Assembly: GCA_045660745.1 (NCBI GenBank)
Contig: JAZREJ010000021.1
Coordinates: forward strand, 1-62,568
From: RGIG6353 sp045660745
GTDB taxonomy: Bacteria > Bacillota > Clostridia > Oscillospirales > SIG627
Reading direction: 5' to 3'
DNA: 62,568 nt
Below are positions 58,749-62,568 of this stretch, piece after piece; the first letter of the stretch is position 1, and every line of letters begins with the position of its first letter. Under the pieces are notes generated by a model. That model had not been told where the DNA came from. It worked only from the letters and a program-made list of their open reading frames with translations, and did not search any database. A program made the translations under genes and the position numbers.

Positions 58749-60455
58749 TTAAATTTTTTCTGTTTTTTCCATACCGATGAGCCAAAGTCCGTTACCGATA
58801 ACGTTCTTTGTAACACGGCATATTGCAAGTCTTACGCTCTTTTCGGAGTCGCTTGCGCGAAGGATGGGGCAATTGTGATAGAATCTGTTGAACGCATGGC
58901 ATACGTCAAGCAAATAGCGTGAAATGACAGACGGCTCATGCTCCTCGAGTGCCTGACGCACCTTTTCGGAGAAACGTGCAAGAGTGCTTATCATTTCCTT
59001 TTCGTCGGAAGAAAGGGTAACGTCCGATGGGAGGGACTCTGTGCAATCCGCCTTTTCAAGAATGCTGCAGGAGCGCGCATAGGTATACTGAACGTAGGGA
59101 CCTGTATTTCCGTCAAAGTTGAGTGCGTCCTCCCATATAAAATTAATATCCTTGATTCTGCCTGTTGAAAGCTGATTGAATATTACAGCGCCGACACCGA
59201 CCTTGCGCGCTATTTCTTCCTTGTTTGCGCAGTCGGGATTCTTTTCCTCTATAACCGCGCGCACACGGGAAATGGCCTCGTCAAAGAGGTCTGTGAGGAG
59301 TACGGCATTGCCTGCACGGGTGGCAAGCTTCTGTCCTCCGACGCTTATCTTACCGTAGGGAACGTGAACAAGCTCCTTCTCCCAGTCATAGCCCATAAGA
59401 CCGATAACCTTGAAGAACTGCGCAAAATGGAGGCTCTGTCCAGCATCGGTAACGTAAATACATTTATCAAAATTGTAGGTTTTCTTTCTGTAAAGAGCCG
59501 CTGTTATGTCGCGGGTAGCGTAGATTGTGGAGCCGTCGCTCTTAAGAATGATACAGGGAGGCATATTGTAATCGTCAAGGGGAACTATCTTTGCGCCCTC
59601 GCTCTCAACGAGAAGTCCCTTTTCATCAATTTCTTTTACCACAGCATCCATCTTATCGTTATAGAAGCTCTCACCGGAATAGCTTTCAAAGTCGATTCCG
59701 AGAAGATTGTAGGTGGTCATAAACTCTTTAAGGCTTATTTCACGGAACCAGCGCCAGATGGAGAGAAGCTCCTCGTCACCGTTTTCCATCTTGGTGAAAG
59801 CGGCGCGCGCCTCATCGTTGAGGGAGGGGTCCTTTTCGGCTTCAATATAGAACTTCTGATAAATTCTCTCAAGCTCCTTTACGCCAAGTCGCTCTACCTC
59901 CTCTCGGCTTCCCCACTTCTCATAAGCGACAGCAAGTCTTCCGTACTGAGTACCCCAATCGCCGAGGTGGTTAATGCCGTAGCACTTGTAGCCGGCAAAC
60001 TCGTAAATACGCTTGATGGAGTTACCGATAGCGGTGGTGCCGAGATGACCGATGTGGAAACGCTTTGCCATATTCGGAGAAGAATAGTCAATGCACATAG
60101 TCTTTCCCACGCCGTCGTCAAGATGTCCGATATTCTCCCCCTCGTCGAGCATGGTGCCGAGAGTGGAAGAAACAACGTAAGAATCGGAAATAAACGCATT
60201 GAGATAACCCGAAACGGCTTCGATTCTTGAAGCATACTCAAATTCAAGTCCGTTTGCAATATCCGATGCAATCTTTACGGGAGATGTACGAAGGGCCTTT
60301 GAAAGCTTAAAGCAAGGAAGCGCAACGTCGCCCATCTTAGGGTCGGGCGGATATTCAAGCATTGCGGAAACTTCCTCGGGGGAAAGGTCTACAGAATAGA
60401 CCTCCGATATTTTTTGCGATAATACCTTTGAAAACAGTGTTGCGAATTTCTGCAT
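58749..60455 (-). CDS. argS: Arginine--tRNA ligase
   Basis: 568 residues. HIGH motif in SSPNMAKRFHIGHLGTTAIGN; GDWGTQYGRLAVAY and DAGQSLHFAQFFKVIGLMGY are ArgRS-specific, and the KMSKS site appears in the common degenerate form VGGQKLATRAGN. An N-terminal Add1 domain and C-terminal DALR domain (YVQYTYARSCSIL..., DVCHAFNRFYHNCPIL) are complete. ATG after AAGGAGACACT. No T-box lies in the ten-base gap upstream. Confidence 0.96.
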   Translation of the reverse strand: MQKFATLFSKVLSQKISEVYSVDLSPEEVSAMLEYPPDPKMGDVALPCFKLSKALRTSPVKIASDIANGLEFEYASRIEAVSGYLNAFISDSYVVSSTLGTMLDEGENIGHLDDGVGKTMCIDYSSPNMAKRFHIGHLGTTAIGNSIKRIYEFAGYKCYGINHLGDWGTQYGRLAVAYEKWGSREEVERLGVKELERIYQKFYIEAEKDPSLNDEARAAFTKMENGDEELLSIWRWFREISLKEFMTTYNLLGIDFESYSGESFYNDKMDAVVKEIDEKGLLVESEGAKIVPLDDYNMPPCIILKSDGSTIYATRDITAALYRKKTYNFDKCIYVTDAGQSLHFAQFFKVIGLMGYDWEKELVHVPYGKISVGGQKLATRAGNAVLLTDLFDEAISRVRAVIEEKNPDCANKEEIARKVGVGAVIFNQLSTGRIKDINFIWEDALNFDGNTGPYVQYTYARSCSILEKADCTESLPSDVTLSSDEKEMISTLARFSEKVRQALEEHEPSVISRYLLDVCHAFNRFYHNCPILRASDSEKSVRLAICRVTKNVIGNGLWLIGMEKTEKI

Positions 60456-60464
60456 AGTGTCTCC

Positions 60465-61586
60465 TTATTCTATGATGATACCGTTCTTATACGAAGCGCT
60501 AAAAACGGTTATATGTGTCTTTCCGACATTGAGAGGTGCGGGCGTTTTGTCGAGCTGTTCAATACCGAGCTTACCGTCGGATATCTTCCACTTGATATCG
60601 ACACATCCGCCCGCTGTGATAAGTATACCGTCACCTGTGCCGTGAAGGTCTATTTCAAGTCTTAAATACTCATCAACCACCTTTTGAGGCGCAAAAAGTA
60701 TCAAAAGGTTGTCAAATGAAAGCTGAGCGCCCGTTGCCTCATCTATATGAGGTGCATTATAGCTTTCTTTATAATATTTGCCGTCCTCGGCATTGTATAT
60801 AAAGCATGGCGTTATGTATGAGCTGTGCTTTGCCGTTATCATTTCGGCAGCTTTGCCGTTCGGCACAAAGCGTTCCTCGGAAAACTCAAACATCGGGATA
60901 TTGGTGTCGCACTCGGTTTTATATCCCTGAGACTTGAAAGCCTTTATAAGCTTTTCACCGCTTGTTTCAAGACAGTGCTCGTAGCCTCTGGAATACCTCT
61001 TATCGGAATTTCTCCAAAAGGTGTCCGAGGGGATGGTGTGCATATTGACTTCGTCTATATTGTCAAAGTCGCGCGCCTTATCCTCGGCATAAAAGGAATC
61101 GCTTCCACCTGCGTGGACAAGCACCGCGCCGTACATCTGGGCAACATCGAGGAAATAATCTCTTCCGCTTCGGATGGCACCAAGCGTTTCTACCTTTGAA
61201 ATATCCGAATAGATGGCAAGAAGTCTTGTTATACCGCCTTCGACGTTGAATTCCCAAACAACGTCAGCCTCTCCTATCCCTACCTGCGGGAGTGCTTTAT
61301 TGTGATTGTTAAAAACAACTGCCGTAGGTCTTATTTTTGCCGTCTCGGAGGTTATGGGAAGTCCCGTCAGCGCCGAGCGTTCGGTAAGGGGCTCGTCAAC
61401 GGTGGGGATGGGCTCAGGCTCCGTCAGGTCGGGTGTGGGGGTGATAACAGACTCATTCACCACAGGCTCCACTACAACGTCGGTCGGAGTTTCTTCATCC
61501 TTTATCTGTTGAGAAGGCGTTTTTTCGGAGCAAGAGAAAAAAACAAGTAACGAAATAAAAATGATACACAAAAGAGTTTTTTTCAT
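60465..61586 (-). CDS. DUF3048 (YerB-like) lipoprotein
   Basis: 373 residues. Lipobox VFFSC (Cys19), a Pro/Glu/Thr-rich linker to about residue 65, then DUF3048: LTGLPITSETAKIRPTAVVFNNHNKALPQVGIGEADVVWEFNVEGGITRLLAIYSD, AIRSGRDYFLDVAQMYGAVLVHAGGS, and the C-terminal part. YerB-type proteins are exported with unknown function. The spacing of GGAGG to the ATG is long (13 bases). Confidence 0.9.
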   Translation of the reverse strand: MKKTLLCIIFISLLVFFSCSEKTPSQQIKDEETPTDVVVEPVVNESVITPTPDLTEPEPIPTVDEPLTERSALTGLPITSETAKIRPTAVVFNNHNKALPQVGIGEADVVWEFNVEGGITRLLAIYSDISKVETLGAIRSGRDYFLDVAQMYGAVLVHAGGSDSFYAEDKARDFDNIDEVNMHTIPSDTFWRNSDKRYSRGYEHCLETSGEKLIKAFKSQGYKTECDTNIPMFEFSEERFVPNGKAAEMITAKHSSYITPCFIYNAEDGKYYKESYNAPHIDEATGAQLSFDNLLILFAPQKVVDEYLRLEIDLHGTGDGILITAGGCVDIKWKISDGKLGIEQLDKTPAPLNVGKTHITVFSASYKNGIIIE

Positions 61587-61594
61587 TTATAATT

Positions 61595-62242
61595 TTAATC
61601 CTCCGCGCCGAAAAACTCGGCAAGGCTCTTTACACTGTCCGCTGTAAACACAGCATTTTTATGCTCATCGGCAGTTCCGTAACCGTAGGTAACTCCGATT
61701 GAAGCAATTCCGTTTTCGCGTCCCGCCTCGGTATCAAACAGCCTGTCGCCTATCATTACCGATTCTTCAAGCACGGCACCCGTAATACGGAGCGCCTCTG
61801 CGAGCACGTCGGACTTTTCGGAAAGTCTGCCGTCAAACGTTGCGCCAACGGTGTAGGTAAAGTATTTTTTTATATCAAAATGCTCAAGTATTTGCAAAGC
61901 AAATTCAAGAGGCTTTGAGGTTGCAAGAACGAGCACGTGCTCGCGCGAGAGCTTTTCAAGAAGCTCTCTTATACCGTCATAAAGTCTGCACTCAAAAATT
62001 CCGAGCGTCGGGTATCTTTTGCGATACCAACACACCGCCTCTTCGGCATCCGCCTCGGTCATGTCAAAGCGTCTCATAAACTCATCCTTGAGAGGAGGAC
62101 CTATAAAGCTTATAAGATCTTTTTGCTCGGCATTTATTCCAAACTGCTCAAGCGCATACTTAACGCAAGCTGTGATTCCCTCAAACGGGTCGGTTATAGT
62201 GCCGTCGAGGTCAAAAAATAAGTATTTGTAATTATTAGTCAC
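61595..62242 (-). CDS. HAD phosphatase (phosphoglycolate phosphatase-like)
   Basis: 215 residues. HAD motif I FFDLDGTITD, motif II LVLATSK, and motif III/IV VMIGDRLFDTEAG. The cap domain (ECRLYDGIRELLEKL) suits Gph/PpaX-like enzymes. GTG start at 62242 overlapping the end of xpt by eight bases. Role may be nucleotide or glycolate phosphate clearance next to purine salvage. Confidence 0.9.
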   Translation of the reverse strand: MTNNYKYLFFDLDGTITDPFEGITACVKYALEQFGINAEQKDLISFIGPPLKDEFMRRFDMTEADAEEAVCWYRKRYPTLGIFECRLYDGIRELLEKLSREHVLVLATSKPLEFALQILEHFDIKKYFTYTVGATFDGRLSEKSDVLAEALRITGAVLEESVMIGDRLFDTEAGRENGIASIGVTYGYGTADEHKNAVFTADSVKSLAEFFGAED

Positions 62243-62568
62243 GGTATGTCACCGAATTGTCGGACATCGAGTCAATAATGGCAAGAGATTCAACACGTAT
62301 TCCCTTGCTTCTTATAAGGTCGCCTCCGCGCTGGAAGCCCTTTTCGATGACCGAGCCGCATCCGACAAGCGTTGCACCCGACTGACGCACTATGTCAACA
62401 AGTCCCTCCATTGCGCATCCGTTAGCAAGAAAATCGTCAATAATTAAAACTCGGTCGTCGCTCTTTAAAAACTCCTTGGACACAATAACGGTATAGGTCC
62501 TTGAATGCGTAAAGGAGACGATATCGGTGGAATAAACGTCGCCCGCAATATTTTTTGTTTTATTCTTC
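62235..62568 (-). CDS. xpt: Xanthine phosphoribosyltransferase (partial, C-terminal part)
   Basis: The last ~110 codons are visible; the gene begins beyond the right edge. RVLIIDDFLANGCAMEGLVDIVRQSGATLVGCGSVIEKGFQ is the PRPP-binding motif and the following Xpt signature, and GIRVESLAIIDSM closes it. Xpt makes XMP from xanthine and PRPP. First visible gene of the xpt-HAD-DUF3048-argS-yebC run. A purine riboswitch would be expected upstream, outside the window. Confidence 0.93.
   Translation of the reverse strand, partial: KNKTKNIAGDVYSTDIVSFTHSRTYTVIVSKEFLKSDDRVLIIDDFLANGCAMEGLVDIVRQSGATLVGCGSVIEKGFQRGGDLIRSKGIRVESLAIIDSMSDNSVTYRD

Overview
The window looks like a chromosomal segment of an anaerobic, spore-forming gut-type member of the Clostridia (Firmicutes), probably an uncultured Oscillospirales/Christensenellales-like lineage. 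This rests on Shine-Dalgarno-driven genes with frequent TTG/GTG starts, near-consensus sigma-A promoters, TnpV/DUF6809, DUF5685, DUF6198 and DUF3048 proteins, a complete V-type ATPase operon in Enterococcus-like order, an SpoVB-type flippase, and a 27-residue SpoVM-like microprotein. Most of the window is ordinary housekeeping sequence; about 10 kb at the left end is accessory and repeat-rich.

Layout. 1-900: start of an ArsR-like regulator and a TnpV/DUF6809 pair (transposon relic). 1012-4650: accessory segment bounded by copies of a tRNA-Leu tail, holding an InlB-repeat protein, a lipoprotein with a hexapeptide repeat, a decayed gene fragment and a dense noncoding repeat complex that ends at tRNA-Leu(CAG). 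4826-8555: AEC transporter - radical SAM/SPASM - GH35 beta-galactosidase operon from a consensus promoter. 8560-10560: a second repeat complex (hairpin array, MITE-like element), an XRE regulator with a partner gene, and tRNA-Leu(CAA). 10805-18867: rpmE, hflX, yigZ, thyA-folA-THUMP methyltransferase, gltX-glnS. 18968-22882 (minus): SpoVB-like flippase, then mnmM-dagK-nnrD. 23019-25442: two tandem paralogous metallophosphoesterases with rubredoxin-like N-termini. 25508-33753: nine-gene V-ATPase operon with Na+-type rotor ligands. 34065-34851: Hsp20, and convergent small genes including a SpoVM homologue. 34981-40824: two very large paralogous secreted proteins. 41158-45539: tmcAL, glycosyltransferase, DUF5685, J-domain protein, membrane protein. 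45590-51383: pfkA, MBL hydrolase, O-antigen ligase-like protein, membrane proteins and lipoproteins. 51647-54286: a large putative glycosidase. 54614-55713: AT-rich methyltransferase/P-loop pair. 55886-58734: rpsI-rplM, TtcA-like protein, YebC. 58749-62568 (minus): xpt, HAD phosphatase, DUF3048 lipoprotein, argS, yebC.

The least explained material is noncoding. Two near-identical copies (about 4181-4470 and 8796-9081) of an array of short, mutually different but self-complementary hairpins are joined by a constant spacer, which appears as TATATCATC in the left half and as its complement in the right half. Each copy is fused to a fragment of a neighbouring tRNA-Leu gene. Around them are at least three more repeat families: a MITE-like element with terminal inverted repeats, a 122-bp unit and a ~60-bp core. 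Functions given below are read from recognisable motifs and gene order; no database search was run.
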